From the NCBI GenBank assembly GCA_017849615.1, contig JAFIGS010000031.1, positions 1 through 64,000 of the forward strand: a stretch of DNA of 64,000 nt, written 5' to 3'. Positions 1 to 7,518 of this stretch are shown one piece after another. Positions within the stretch are counted from its first letter, which is position 1, and every line of letters starts with the position of its first letter. The notes beneath the pieces were generated by a model. That model worked only from the letters and a program-made list of their open reading frames with translations, did no database searches and was not told the origin of the DNA. Position numbers and translations under genes: made by a program. The DNA is from Pseudolabrys sp. Its GTDB lineage: Bacteria > Pseudomonadota > Alphaproteobacteria > Rhizobiales > Xanthobacteraceae.

Positions 1-94
1 AAGCCGCTCGCTCCCGGCGCGCCTTGCCGCGCGTCACGGGGGCCGACTTGCGCGTGCCAAGGGAGCAGAAGCCGCCGGTGGCGTCTCGATCCAC
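1..94 (-). CDS. possible 5' end of an unrecognised gene, cut by the window edge
   Basis: On the minus strand a frame opens with a GTG at 94-92 after an in-frame TGA and stays open to the left edge (31 codons). The readable part is basic, with a Gly-Gly-Phe-Cys stretch followed by several Lys and Arg residues. I recognise no family, there is no clear ribosome binding site, and 31 codons is too short to judge in GC-rich DNA. The rest of 95-327 shows no convincing gene. It is the leader of the lysine-rich gene at 328. Confidence 0.2.
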   Translation of the reverse strand, partial: MDRDATGGFCSLGTRKSAPVTRGKARRERAA

Positions 95-327
95 AAGATC
101 GCGGCAAAGCCGGGGTCAGGAAGCCACCCCGCCCGCGCAGGGCCGATCAAAAAACGCGGGCGATGAATCACGTCCGTACAACAACTCCCCCGCTCAGGCG
201 AGGCGCCGGTTCTTTCTGTCGGTCCGGAAGATTGGCGGCGCGCGCGGGCGCTAGCCCTCGCCTTGCACGAATCGAGCACGGCGCTAGCTTGGCGAGCGCA
301 CACGCTCCATCACGAGGAAAACGCACC

Positions 328-552
328 ATGACCAAGCGGACGACACTGTACTCATCGAAGGGCAAAAAGCTCTACGCGGTGCGAGACAAGAACGGCAAGT
401 TCAAGGACATCCAGACCTACAAGCGCGCGCATACGCTCGACATGAAGCGCAAGTCGAAGGAAGAAATCGCCACGGCGAAGAAGAAAAAGAAGAAGACCGC
501 CAAAAAAGCCAAGAAGGCCAAGAAGGCCGTGAAAAAGAAGAAGCGGCTCTAG
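328..552 (+). CDS. small lysine-rich basic protein with histone H1-like tail
   Basis: This encodes 74 aa. The ATG at 328 is chosen because AGGAAA lies 8-14 bases upstream; the same frame is open further left but has no good start signal. Residues 1-45 form a short folded-looking segment that begins MTKRTTLYSSKGKKLYAVRD. From about residue 49 the chain is nearly all Lys and Ala, in KKAKKAKK runs, ending KKKKRL. Such tails resemble the C-terminal domain of histone H1 and the bacterial H1-like proteins, so nucleic-acid binding is a reasonable inference. The head domain is not one I can name. It converges on the next gene, and the two stop codons overlap at 549-552. Confidence 0.7.
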   Translation: MTKRTTLYSSKGKKLYAVRDKNGKFKDIQTYKRAHTLDMKRKSKEEIATAKKKKKKTAKKAKKAKKAVKKKKRL

Positions 553-782
553 GCGTCGGGCGTCACCCGCTCGCGGGCATCGTAGACCTTTACCTGAAGA
601 CCGGCATCCTTGCCTTTCAGCGTCAGGCCGGCGGACAGCGCCTGGGTGAGTGAGCCGTACTGCGACACGCAGCGCCCGCCCACTTCGACAATGTAGCTAG
701 GCTCGCTCGTCGGCGCGAATGGCGGTGACGCTGTCGCCGGCAGGTCGGTCAATTGGGTTGAGGGCGAAACGGTGTCGGGCAT
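549..782 (-). CDS. hypothetical protein, 77 aa
   Basis: The minus-strand frame gives 77 aa from an ATG at 782; an ATG at 836 would add 18 unlikely Arg-rich residues. The N-terminal 30 residues are Pro/Ser/Thr-rich and probably disordered. The C-terminal half (YIVEVGGRCVSQYGSLTQAL, then GLTLKGKDAGLQVKVYDARE) looks like a compact alpha/beta fold and is typical of conserved small proteins in Bradyrhizobium relatives. No membrane segment or metal motif is visible. Its stop codon overlaps that of the convergent lysine-rich gene. Function unknown. Confidence 0.55.
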   Translation of the reverse strand: MPDTVSPSTQLTDLPATASPPFAPTSEPSYIVEVGGRCVSQYGSLTQALSAGLTLKGKDAGLQVKVYDARERVTPDA

Positions 783-884
783 GGCAGCCTCGTTGCAGAC
801 GGTCCGGGATTGTCGCCCCCGGGCCGTCGGCATCATTCCGCCGCCCCGTTAAGATTAGCTGAAAGCCTAAAAAGCCAAATAATA

Positions 885-1643
885 TCAAGCGTGTTGCCGA
901 TCGGAGTCGATCGGGATCACCTGTCCGGAAATCGTCTTTGCGGCCGGAGAAGCAAGGAATACCGCCAGCGCGGCAATGTCTCGGGGATCGACGAATTTCT
1001 TGATCGAGGTGTAGGCGAAAGATTCATCCTGCACTTCCTTCAGTGACTTGCCGGAGATCTGCGCCCGCCCCTGAAACACCCGCTGAATGCGGTCGCCCTC
1101 GACCTGACCCGGCGCAATGGCGTTGGCGCGGATGCCCCAGGCGCCGAGCTCGACGGCGAGCGTCTTGGTGAAGCCGATGACTCCCCATTTGGTCGCCGCG
1201 TATGGCGAGCGGTTGGCGAAGCCGAAGCGGCCGGCGATCGAGGTCATGTTGATGATGACCCCCTCATCCGCCTCCTTGAGATACGGGATGGCGAGCCGCG
1301 TGGTATCGAACATGCCGGTGAGGTTGATCGCCATCACCTTGTCCCAGTCATCGGGCGGATACTGATCGACCGGCAGCGTCATGCCGGAAACGCCGGCATT
1401 GTTGATCAGGACGTCGATGCCGCCGAGCGCCTTGGCCGCCTCCGGCACCATACGTTCGATCTCCGCGCGCACCGCCATGTCGCAGCGCCTGGCGACGAGA
1501 CCGGGAATCTCCTTGGCCATCGCGGCCAGCCCGGCCTCGTCGATGTCGCAGATGTAAACCTTTGCGCCGGTCGCCGCGAAAGCGCGCGCGAATTCGCGGC
1601 CGATGCCGGCCGCGCCGGCGGTGATCAGGACTTTCTGCGACAT
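885..1643 (-). CDS. SDR family oxidoreductase
   Basis: A classical short-chain dehydrogenase/reductase of 252 aa. The start MSQKVLIT at 1643 is preceded by a strong GAGGGG ribosome binding site; an ATG 33 bases upstream lacks one. The cofactor motif reads AGAAGIG near residue 10, and CDID at the end of beta-2 suggests NAD(H) rather than NADP(H). NNAGVSG lies near residue 80, and the catalytic pair is in YAATKWG. It probably oxidises or reduces a small secondary alcohol or sugar; the substrate cannot be read from sequence. It is followed on the same strand, upstream, by clpS, but the 50-base gap and unrelated roles argue against a functional operon. Confidence 0.88.
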   Translation of the reverse strand: MSQKVLITAGAAGIGREFARAFAATGAKVYICDIDEAGLAAMAKEIPGLVARRCDMAVRAEIERMVPEAAKALGGIDVLINNAGVSGMTLPVDQYPPDDWDKVMAINLTGMFDTTRLAIPYLKEADEGVIINMTSIAGRFGFANRSPYAATKWGVIGFTKTLAVELGAWGIRANAIAPGQVEGDRIQRVFQGRAQISGKSLKEVQDESFAYTSIKKFVDPRDIAALAVFLASPAAKTISGQVIPIDSDRQHA

Positions 1644-1697
1644 ACGTTTCCCCTCTTGTTTGTTGTTATTTCCCACAAGGAGACCCGCAAAGGAAGC

Positions 1698-2018
1698 TCA
1701 CTCTTCCTTTTCCGTCGTGAAATACAAGGGGTAGCCGTTCATCTTGCCCAGATCGGTGGCTTCCTTGGCCTTGGTCTCGGCAACGTCGCGGGTATAGACG
1801 GCGATGACACAGGCGCCCTTCTGATGCGCGGTCATCATCACGCGATAGGCCTGGCTTTCGTTGAGGCGGAACACGCCCTTGAGCACCTGCACGACGAACT
1901 CGCGCGGCGTGTAGTCATCGTTGAGAACGATCACCTTCCACAGAGGCGGCCGGGCCACCTTTGTTTTGGACTTGGTGCGCGGTTTGGTCGTCGTGCCGGG
2001 GTTGCCGGTCGGGCTCAT
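1698..2018 (-). CDS. clpS: ATP-dependent Clp protease adaptor ClpS
   Basis: This encodes 106 aa, the usual size. After a disordered Lys/Thr-rich N-terminal arm (residues 1-23) comes the ClpS core: WKVIVLNDDYTPREFVVQVL, containing the NDD and TP residues that hold N-end-rule substrates, then MMTAHQKGACVIAVYTRDVAE, the face that docks on the ClpA N domain. ClpS delivers proteins with destabilising N-terminal residues to ClpAP in the cytoplasm. Many alphaproteobacteria carry two ClpS copies. This one stands alone with no clpA beside it, so it may be either paralogue. Confidence 0.93.
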   Translation of the reverse strand: MSPTGNPGTTTKPRTKSKTKVARPPLWKVIVLNDDYTPREFVVQVLKGVFRLNESQAYRVMMTAHQKGACVIAVYTRDVAETKAKEATDLGKMNGYPLYFTTEKEE

Positions 2019-2166
2019 GCGAACGCTCCGTCAGTGGCCCATCCAGCGCCGTATTTCCTGTTGCCGGCGCCATTCCCCCGATTGCCTATCTTTGCAAGTC
2101 CTGCCTAGAAGCAAAAGCCCCGCGCACCGATCGGGGCCAAGAAACTTATGCCCCGAGGAACGCCGC

Positions 2167-3162
2167 ATGCCGACCGTCCTGCTCACCCATACGCACGACA
2201 TGCTCGCCAACTATTACGGCGACCGCGCGCTCGCCGCGCTGCGCGGGCTCTGCGACGTCCGGCTCAACGACACCGGCAAGCCGCTCGATACAGCAGCCTT
2301 GGTGAAACTGTCTCAAGGCTGCGAGATCATCGTCTCCGACCGGCTCACCGCAGGCCCGGCGGATTTTTTCGCCCAGGCCCCCGCGTCGCTGGCCGCTTTC
2401 CTCCGGGTCGCCGTGGATATCCGAAACATCGACGTCGCCGCCGCGTCGAAGGCCGGCATTCTGGTGACCCATGCCACGCCGGGCTTTCTGGCTTCGGTCG
2501 CCGAACAGACCATCGGCTTCATGGTCGATCTCGGCCGTCATGTCTCGCGCTACACGGCAGAGTATCGCGCCGGCCTCGATCCGCAGCCGGTGATGGGACG
2601 GCAACTGGCTGGCGCAACGCTCGGCATTCTCGGCTATGGCGCGATCGGTGAATATCTCGCCCGGCTCGGCGTCGTCTTCGGCATGAAGGTGATGGTGTCC
2701 GATCCGTTCAAGACCGTCGACGAGCCGGGCATCACGCAAGGGTCGTTCGCGGACGTCGTCGCGGCTTCCGACTTCCTGGTGTGCCTCGTCGTTGCCAACG
2801 AGGCGACCGAGAACCTGATGAACGCCGCCGCCTTCGCACGAATGAAGAAGTCGGCCTATTTCATCAACATGTCGCGCGGAAACCTCGTGGACGAGAAGGC
2901 CCTGGAGGATGCGCTCGACCGCAAGCTGATCGCCGGCGCCGCCATGGATGTCGGGCGCGCGCCCGACCAGAAGCCGTCGCTGTTCCTCGCCAGGCGTCCG
3001 GATGTCGTCGCCACCCCGCACACCGGCGGCCTCACTCCGGACGCCGCCGAGCACCAGGCCTTCGACACCGTCAATCAGGTCCGGGATATTCTGGCCGGCA
3101 AAATGCCGCCCGGCGCCGCCAATTCCGAAGCGGCCCACCGGCTCTCGATGTTCGGCCACTAG
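2167..3162 (+). CDS. D-isomer-specific 2-hydroxyacid dehydrogenase family protein
   Basis: This encodes 331 aa; the ATG at 2167 follows GAGGAA at 2155. The Rossmann motif GILGYGAIGEYLARLG is at about residue 155, with Asp in VSDPF suggesting NAD. INMSRGNLVDEKAL carries the conserved Arg, and TPHTGG carries the catalytic His. The usual D-V-x-x-x-E-P segment is replaced by DVGRAPDQKP, so the standard catalytic Glu is not visible. The protein may reduce or oxidise a 2-hydroxyacid less efficiently or use the nearby Asp. Neighbours (divergent clpS and a membrane miniprotein) give no pathway clue. Confidence 0.85.
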   Translation: MPTVLLTHTHDMLANYYGDRALAALRGLCDVRLNDTGKPLDTAALVKLSQGCEIIVSDRLTAGPADFFAQAPASLAAFLRVAVDIRNIDVAAASKAGILVTHATPGFLASVAEQTIGFMVDLGRHVSRYTAEYRAGLDPQPVMGRQLAGATLGILGYGAIGEYLARLGVVFGMKVMVSDPFKTVDEPGITQGSFADVVAASDFLVCLVVANEATENLMNAAAFARMKKSAYFINMSRGNLVDEKALEDALDRKLIAGAAMDVGRAPDQKPSLFLARRPDVVATPHTGGLTPDAAEHQAFDTVNQVRDILAGKMPPGAANSEAAHRLSMFGH

Positions 3163-3250
3163 CGGGCAAAATCCCGGCAAAAGACGGCATTGGAACTTTG
3201 TTCCGCCGCCGGCGTTGATGGATACGCTTTATCCAAAGGGGGACCTGCCC

Positions 3251-3397
3251 ATGAATCGTAACGTCCTTATTCTTGCCGTTGCCGTACTCTGCGTTGCGAT
3301 CGGCGCGCTAGGCTACAAGCTCTACGAAGAGAGCCGCGAACCCAAAGGCGTGCAGCTCAACATCGGATCGCAGGGCATTTCGGTAGAAAAGAAGTAG
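3251..3397 (+). CDS. single-pass membrane miniprotein, 48 aa
   Basis: The ATG at 3251 is preceded by AAGGGGG at 3236-3242, a good ribosome binding site. Residues 4-22 (NVLILAVAVLCVAIGALGY) form one hydrophobic helix. The 26-residue tail is polar and ends in QLNIGSQGISVEKK. Short proteins with this N-in helix and hydrophilic tail are common but uncharacterised in Bradyrhizobium relatives. It could be a membrane anchor or modulator of a larger complex. It follows the hydroxyacid dehydrogenase by 88 bases and is followed by a strong hairpin, so it closes a transcription unit. Confidence 0.7.
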   Translation: MNRNVLILAVAVLCVAIGALGYKLYEESREPKGVQLNIGSQGISVEKK

Positions 3398-3479
3398 CGG
3401 CGGGAAACGGCGCGGCTTCGACGAAGACGCGGCGTCCGGAAACGGCAGCGTCTTTCAATCAGACAATTCAAAAGATAAC

Positions 3480-3511
3480 CGCGCTCGCGCCTTTCACCTG
3501 GCGCGGGCGCG
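3480..3511 (+). terminator. GC-rich hairpin after the 48-aa gene
   Basis: Twelve-base arms at 3480-3491 and 3500-3511 pair fully, with one G-T pair, around an 8-base loop. Only TCTCGTT follows, so the U-tract is weak. It lies 82 bases after the miniprotein stop codon and is the best candidate end for that transcript. Confidence 0.5.
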
Positions 3512-3660
3512 TCTCGTTGTGCGCATTCGGTATATGTCAGTCTTGCTGCTTCATTCGTCGTCCAGCCTCGGTATTGTTCGCGTGACGGTGCGGGGAGTGA
3601 GGAATGCTGGCCGTGCTACGGCGATAATCGTAGGCGCGGTCGTAGCGAAAGGAGGAGCGA

Positions 3661-3864
3661 ATGAGCCCGCACGCCCGCAGCGACATTCACATGCTTCGAC
3701 GACCTTCGCGCTACCGGCCGGCCAATACCTGCGCTCAATGCGGCGAAGCGCTTTATTTGCCGGAGTACTCCGAATGGCTGGACACCGGTCACGCACGGCA
3801 TCTGTGGCAGTGCGACGCCTGCGGATATTCGTTCGAGACGACTGTTCGCTTTGCAGCGGCGTAG
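3661..3864 (+). CDS. small zinc-ribbon-like protein
   Basis: This encodes 67 aa. A near-perfect AGGAGG at 3651-3656 sits just before the ATG at 3661, so translation looks efficient. Two C-x2-C knuckles, CAQCGE at about residue 22 and CDACGYSFET near residue 52, flank a short aromatic segment. This is the pattern of a compact zinc ribbon. No other domain is present. Such proteins can bind nucleic acid or act as a partner of a larger enzyme. The function is unknown. It stands alone, with a structured element about 80 bases downstream. Confidence 0.75.
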   Translation: MSPHARSDIHMLRRPSRYRPANTCAQCGEALYLPEYSEWLDTGHARHLWQCDACGYSFETTVRFAAA

Positions 3865-3942
3865 TGCGCCGGAACGGCAGGAGCGGCCCCGGGCCCGGCC
3901 CGACGAGGCACGATGTGGGCTCTGCGGTACGCGCACACGCAA

Positions 3943-4020
3943 GAAAGGAACCGGCTTAGACGCACGCGCCCTCGCCCCAGAGCAACCCAGCGGCGCAGAA
4001 GCGGTAAGTCGGTTCCTTTC
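3943..4020. repeat. long-stem inverted repeat, possible structured RNA or mobile palindrome
   Basis: Arms at 3943-3958 and 4005-4020 are 16 bases each and pair with one G-T, starting GAAAGGAACC on the left. The 46-base loop is GC-rich with no matching sub-arms that I can be sure of, and no T-run follows either arm. It lies in the 278-base gap between the zinc-ribbon gene and the glutathione peroxidase. It does not resemble a tRNA. Confidence 0.45.
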
Positions 4021-4142
4021 GCTGTCTCTTCAGGCACAGCCCACGAATTGACAGCCTCCGATCACGCGAATTTGTGGGCCGGTTTGCCGCCGGGTGCCAG
4101 TAAGCATGTTTGCATGATGATGCGTCGTTCGTTTCTTCTCCC

Positions 4143-4676
4143 ATGGCTGGGCTCGTCGCGGCGCCCCGCTCCGGGTTCGCGCAAGCTCCCATGTCCCAGG
4201 TGTCCGCCTATGCCTTCCGCTTCGAGGGCCTGAGCGGTGACGCCATTGCGCTGGCTGACTTTGCCGACAAACCGATCCTCGTCGTCAACACCGCCTCGCA
4301 ATGTGGCTACACCCCGCAATATACGGGGTTGCAGGCGCTGTGGGCGCGCTACCGCGACCGCGGGCTCATGATCATCGGCGTGCCCTCCAACGACTTTGGC
4401 GGCCAGGAGCCGGGCGGCGCTTCAGAAATCGCCAAGACCGCGCATGACGAATATCACGTCACCTTCCCGCTCGCCGCCAAGGCCAGCGTGAAGGGCGCAG
4501 CCGCGCACCCATTCTATCGCTGGGCCGCGACAGAGCGTCCGCTCGAAACGCCGCGCTGGAATTTTCACAAGTATCTGATCGGCCGTGACGGTCGTCTCAA
4601 GGCGGCCTTCACCTCGGCGGTCGATCCGTCGGATCCGGGCGTCATCGTCGCGATCGAAACCGAACTGCGGACCTGA
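4143..4676 (+). CDS. glutathione peroxidase family protein with damaged leader
   Basis: The mature part (from MSQVSAYAFRFEG, ATG at 4191) is a complete Gpx/thiol-peroxidase domain of about 161 aa. It has the peroxidatic Cys in NTASQCGYTPQY, then VPSNDFGGQEPG with the conserved Gln, and WNFHKYLIGRDG with the conserved Trp and Asn. It reduces hydroperoxides using thioredoxin or glutathione. The residues before it (LVAAPRSGFAQA) look like the end of a signal peptide. The matching charged start, MMMRRSFLLP from the ATG at 4114, is in another frame. The ATG at 4143 is therefore a conservative start, and a TTG at 4110 in the same frame is also possible. Export is likely if the two frames are joined. 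Confidence 0.82.
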   Translation: MAGLVAAPRSGFAQAPMSQVSAYAFRFEGLSGDAIALADFADKPILVVNTASQCGYTPQYTGLQALWARYRDRGLMIIGVPSNDFGGQEPGGASEIAKTAHDEYHVTFPLAAKASVKGAAAHPFYRWAATERPLETPRWNFHKYLIGRDGRLKAAFTSAVDPSDPGVIVAIETELRT

Positions 4677-4678
4677 CG

Positions 4679-6355
4679 TCAGGCCGCCGCGACGACATGC
4701 GCCGTCGCCACCTTCTCGCCGAGAGCGTCCATCGCCTCGACCAGCTTGAGGAAGGCGCTGCCGGGCAGCGGCGGCGCGAACACATAGCCCTGTGCCGCGC
4801 GGATGCCGATCTCGCGGAGGTGCATCACCTGCTCGAAATTCTCGACGCCCTCGGCCACCACATCCATGCGCATGTTGTGGGCAAGATCGACCAGCGTTTC
4901 GATGATGGTGGTTGAATTGCGGTCAGTGCCGATCGAGTCGATGAATATCTTGTCGATCTTGATGATATCGACGCCGAGCTTGAGCATATAGGAAAGCCCG
5001 CTGTGGCCGGTGCCGACGTCGTCGATGGCGATACGGACGCCGAGGCTCTGCAGCGCAGCGATGATCTGGCGCGTAGCGGCGAAATTCTCGATCGGGTCAC
5101 GCTCGGTAACTTCCAGCACGACCTGGGTGAGCTTGATCGGCGACTTGGCAAAGGCGCCATAGACATCCTTGACCACCGACTCGTCGGCGAACAGGCGGCT
5201 GGCGAAGTTGAAGGACACCTTCAGGCCGGGCCGCTCGCCGATGGCCTTGCCGGCCTCCTCGCTCACCCGCTTCATCAGGTCGAGCGTCATGGCGCGGATC
5301 AGCCCGCTCGATTCCGCCAGCGGGATGAAGGCGGCGGGCGGCACCAAAGTGCCATCCGGCTTTTTCCAGCGCACCAGAACCTCGGCGCCGCGCAACTGGC
5401 CGGTCGTGATGTCGACGATAGGCTGGTAGTAAGGCACGAACTCGCCGGCGGCCAGAGCGCGCTGCATTTCGATGATCGGATTATTGGGATCGCGGCGCGC
5501 CACAAGGCCCGCGAAAAGGCCGAGCAGCGCCAGCACGACGCCCGTGACGTAGAGGCTCAGCCACTTGAGATCGGCGCCGCCGGCGCTGGCCAGCTTGCTG
5601 GGCACCCATACGAGCACCTTGAACCCGTACAAACGCGAGCGATGTTCGGCCGCAAAGCCGTCGCCGGCCGTGAAGACCGGCTTGCGTCTGCCGAATTCGG
5701 CGAGAACGACATGGCCGCGGGTTTCGACCGCAGCATAGAGCCCGCCCGGCGCAGGCCCCGTTTCGACCCCGCCGTTGAACTCGTCGCGCAAGTGCTGCTC
5801 GAACACCTGGACCGCGACATGTGGCAGGAACATCCCGGCCGGAACCAGCGCAGCGATGGCGTTGGAACCGCTGCCCAGCGGCCGGCGGAGTCGCACCATC
5901 GATTGACCGTCGGGCAGATTGACGACGTCGAGGGCATAGTTTGGCGCGCCTTCGAGCGCTTCGGTCGAGAGGACGCGCCGCATGGTCTCTCGCTCGGCGG
6001 CCACGACCTTCTGCTGCGACGAGCAAAGCATGCGGCCGCTGGCGTCGAGAATGGCGATTTCCTTGATCGGAACGGTCTCGAAGGCCGCGCGCTGCAGGGC
6101 CTCGAGTGCGTTGGGCCCGCAATCGCCCACCCCAGCGGAGCTGAGCGCGTCGAGCGTCCGGACAACGTCGCCAGTGCGCCGTTCGGCATGCGTCACCGCA
6201 TGACGCGCCGAAATCTCCGCATCTTCTCGGCCCTGCCGCTCAATGATGCCGCCCAGCCAGAAATTGAACGCGATCAGGGGAGCGCCGGCAACGAATACGC
6301 CAACTGCAATCGCTGCAACATTCTGGCGCGTAAAACCGCGCGCAAAAAAACTCAT
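4679..6355 (-). CDS. membrane-bound EAL-domain c-di-GMP phosphodiesterase with CSS-type sensor
   Basis: This encodes 558 aa. A first membrane helix (residues 14-34) and a second (about 263-287) enclose a periplasmic sensor of about 230 residues with the CSS motif at 111-113. In this family that motif forms redox-sensitive disulfides with DsbA/DsbB and controls activity. The cytoplasmic EAL domain (about 295-545) has the signature as E325-V-L, N383, E415 in LEVTE, the DDVGTG loop at 445-450, K466 in IKID and E502 in AEGVE. All the metal and catalytic ligands are present, so I expect an active phosphodiesterase. A TTAA-N7-TTAA box lies 123 bases upstream. Confidence 0.9.
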   Translation of the reverse strand: MSFFARGFTRQNVAAIAVGVFVAGAPLIAFNFWLGGIIERQGREDAEISARHAVTHAERRTGDVVRTLDALSSAGVGDCGPNALEALQRAAFETVPIKEIAILDASGRMLCSSQQKVVAAERETMRRVLSTEALEGAPNYALDVVNLPDGQSMVRLRRPLGSGSNAIAALVPAGMFLPHVAVQVFEQHLRDEFNGGVETGPAPGGLYAAVETRGHVVLAEFGRRKPVFTAGDGFAAEHRSRLYGFKVLVWVPSKLASAGGADLKWLSLYVTGVVLALLGLFAGLVARRDPNNPIIEMQRALAAGEFVPYYQPIVDITTGQLRGAEVLVRWKKPDGTLVPPAAFIPLAESSGLIRAMTLDLMKRVSEEAGKAIGERPGLKVSFNFASRLFADESVVKDVYGAFAKSPIKLTQVVLEVTERDPIENFAATRQIIAALQSLGVRIAIDDVGTGHSGLSYMLKLGVDIIKIDKIFIDSIGTDRNSTTIIETLVDLAHNMRMDVVAEGVENFEQVMHLREIGIRAAQGYVFAPPLPGSAFLKLVEAMDALGEKVATAHVVAAA

Positions 6356-6478
6356 TACCGGTATATCCGACCATTATGGTGCGCCTTTAGTGAGCCATGG
6401 GCCCGTAAAAAGCCGCTTAAGGCCAAAGCCCGGCCGTCGGGGAAAACGCGACAAGATACCACTTGCGGCCCCGCATGG

Positions 6479-6493
6479 TTAATGGCCGCTTAA
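6479..6493. promoter_or_regulatory. candidate CtrA box TTAA-N7-TTAA
   Basis: TTAA at 6479-6482 and TTAA at 6490-6493 are separated by exactly seven bases, the known consensus of the cell-cycle regulator CtrA in alphaproteobacteria. It lies in the 243-base gap upstream of the leftward EAL gene and behind the 3' end of speE. A related CGCTTAAGG half-site is at about 6412-6420. Confidence 0.5.
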
Positions 6494-6598
6494 GGTGGCA
6501 CAGGCCCATGCCTGCCGTTCCAAATTCTCTAGCCTGTCTCAAGGCTCGCCCGGGCGCCCGCGCGCAGCGCGACGGATCAGGCCAAAGCGCCGGCCTGC

Positions 6599-7477
6599 TC
6601 AGGGTTGTTTCGGCTTGCCGGCGAGTCCGGCAATGAAACGCGGCAGCGCAAACGCCGCGGTGTGAACGGCCGGCGTCCAGTATCGCGTGGCAATGCTGCC
6701 CGCCTTGCGATAGCGCGCCGCAATCATGCTCGCGGTCGCGACCCGGAGCCGCCTGTCGTCGGTAGCAAAGCCCATCGCCAGCAATCCGCCGAAGTATGTC
6801 GGTACGGCCGCTGTGTAACAGGTGACATCGGTGAACAGCCCGCGCAGACGCCGGAGACTCGTTGCCAATTCCTTGCCCTGAAAAAACGGCACACCATTCT
6901 GCGTCACCAGAACGCCTCCCTTGGCGAGGCAGCGCCGACAGCCGGCGTAGAACTTGCGCGTAAACAGCGCCAAGCCGGGACCTTGCGGATCGGTGGAATC
7001 GACGATGATCACGTCAAACCGGCGATCGGTTCTGGCGACGAACCTGGCGCCATCTTCAATCACGCACTGGAATCGCCTGTCGGCGAATACAGGGCGGGCA
7101 AACTTCGGATAGTGCTTCTTGGCGAAGTCGATCACAGATGCGTCAATTTCGACCAGCGTAACATGGCGGACGGACTTGTGCTTGAGCACCTCCTTCGCGA
7201 TGCCACAATCGCCTCCGCCGACAATCAGGACGTCTCTGGCCCGGCCGTGTGCGAACAGAGGCACATGCGCCATCATTTCCTGATAAATGAACTCGTCGCG
7301 ACTGGATATCTGAACCGCGCCGTCCAGCATCAGCATCTTGCCGAGATACTTGTGCTTGAACAAAACAAGATGCTGGTGGCCGGTTCGCGTTTCGTGAAGC
7401 ACGCGTTCCGCGCGATAGCTCGCACGAACGCCGAGCGGCTCCAGTATGGTCTCGTCAATCCAGCGATGTCTGGCCAC
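6599..7477 (-). CDS. speE: spermidine synthase (polyamine aminopropyltransferase)
   Basis: This encodes 292 aa. The start is taken as the GTG at 7477 because GGAGG sits six bases before it and the protein then begins MARHRWIDE, as in the family; the frame is open further but overlaps speD. Motifs in order: the beta-stranded N-terminal domain with LMLDGAVQISSRDEFIYQEM, then VLIVGGGDCGIAKEVLKH, the fold for decarboxylated S-adenosylmethionine, VEIDASVI, and the catalytic loop DVIIVDSTDPQGPG. It transfers aminopropyl to putrescine. It lies 41 bases after speD on the same strand, so both steps of spermidine synthesis are co-transcribed. Confidence 0.93.
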   Translation of the reverse strand: MARHRWIDETILEPLGVRASYRAERVLHETRTGHQHLVLFKHKYLGKMLMLDGAVQISSRDEFIYQEMMAHVPLFAHGRARDVLIVGGGDCGIAKEVLKHKSVRHVTLVEIDASVIDFAKKHYPKFARPVFADRRFQCVIEDGARFVARTDRRFDVIIVDSTDPQGPGLALFTRKFYAGCRRCLAKGGVLVTQNGVPFFQGKELATSLRRLRGLFTDVTCYTAAVPTYFGGLLAMGFATDDRRLRVATASMIAARYRKAGSIATRYWTPAVHTAAFALPRFIAGLAGKPKQP

Positions 7478-7518
7478 GGTGGACCTCCGGGAGTTGGAAA
7501 AGCGACATAGCGGACCGG

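Noticed and set aside
3865-4109. Possible tRNA or riboswitch in this gap
   Set aside because: No cloverleaf with conserved T-loop or CCA end, and no known riboswitch core; only the long inverted repeat remains.
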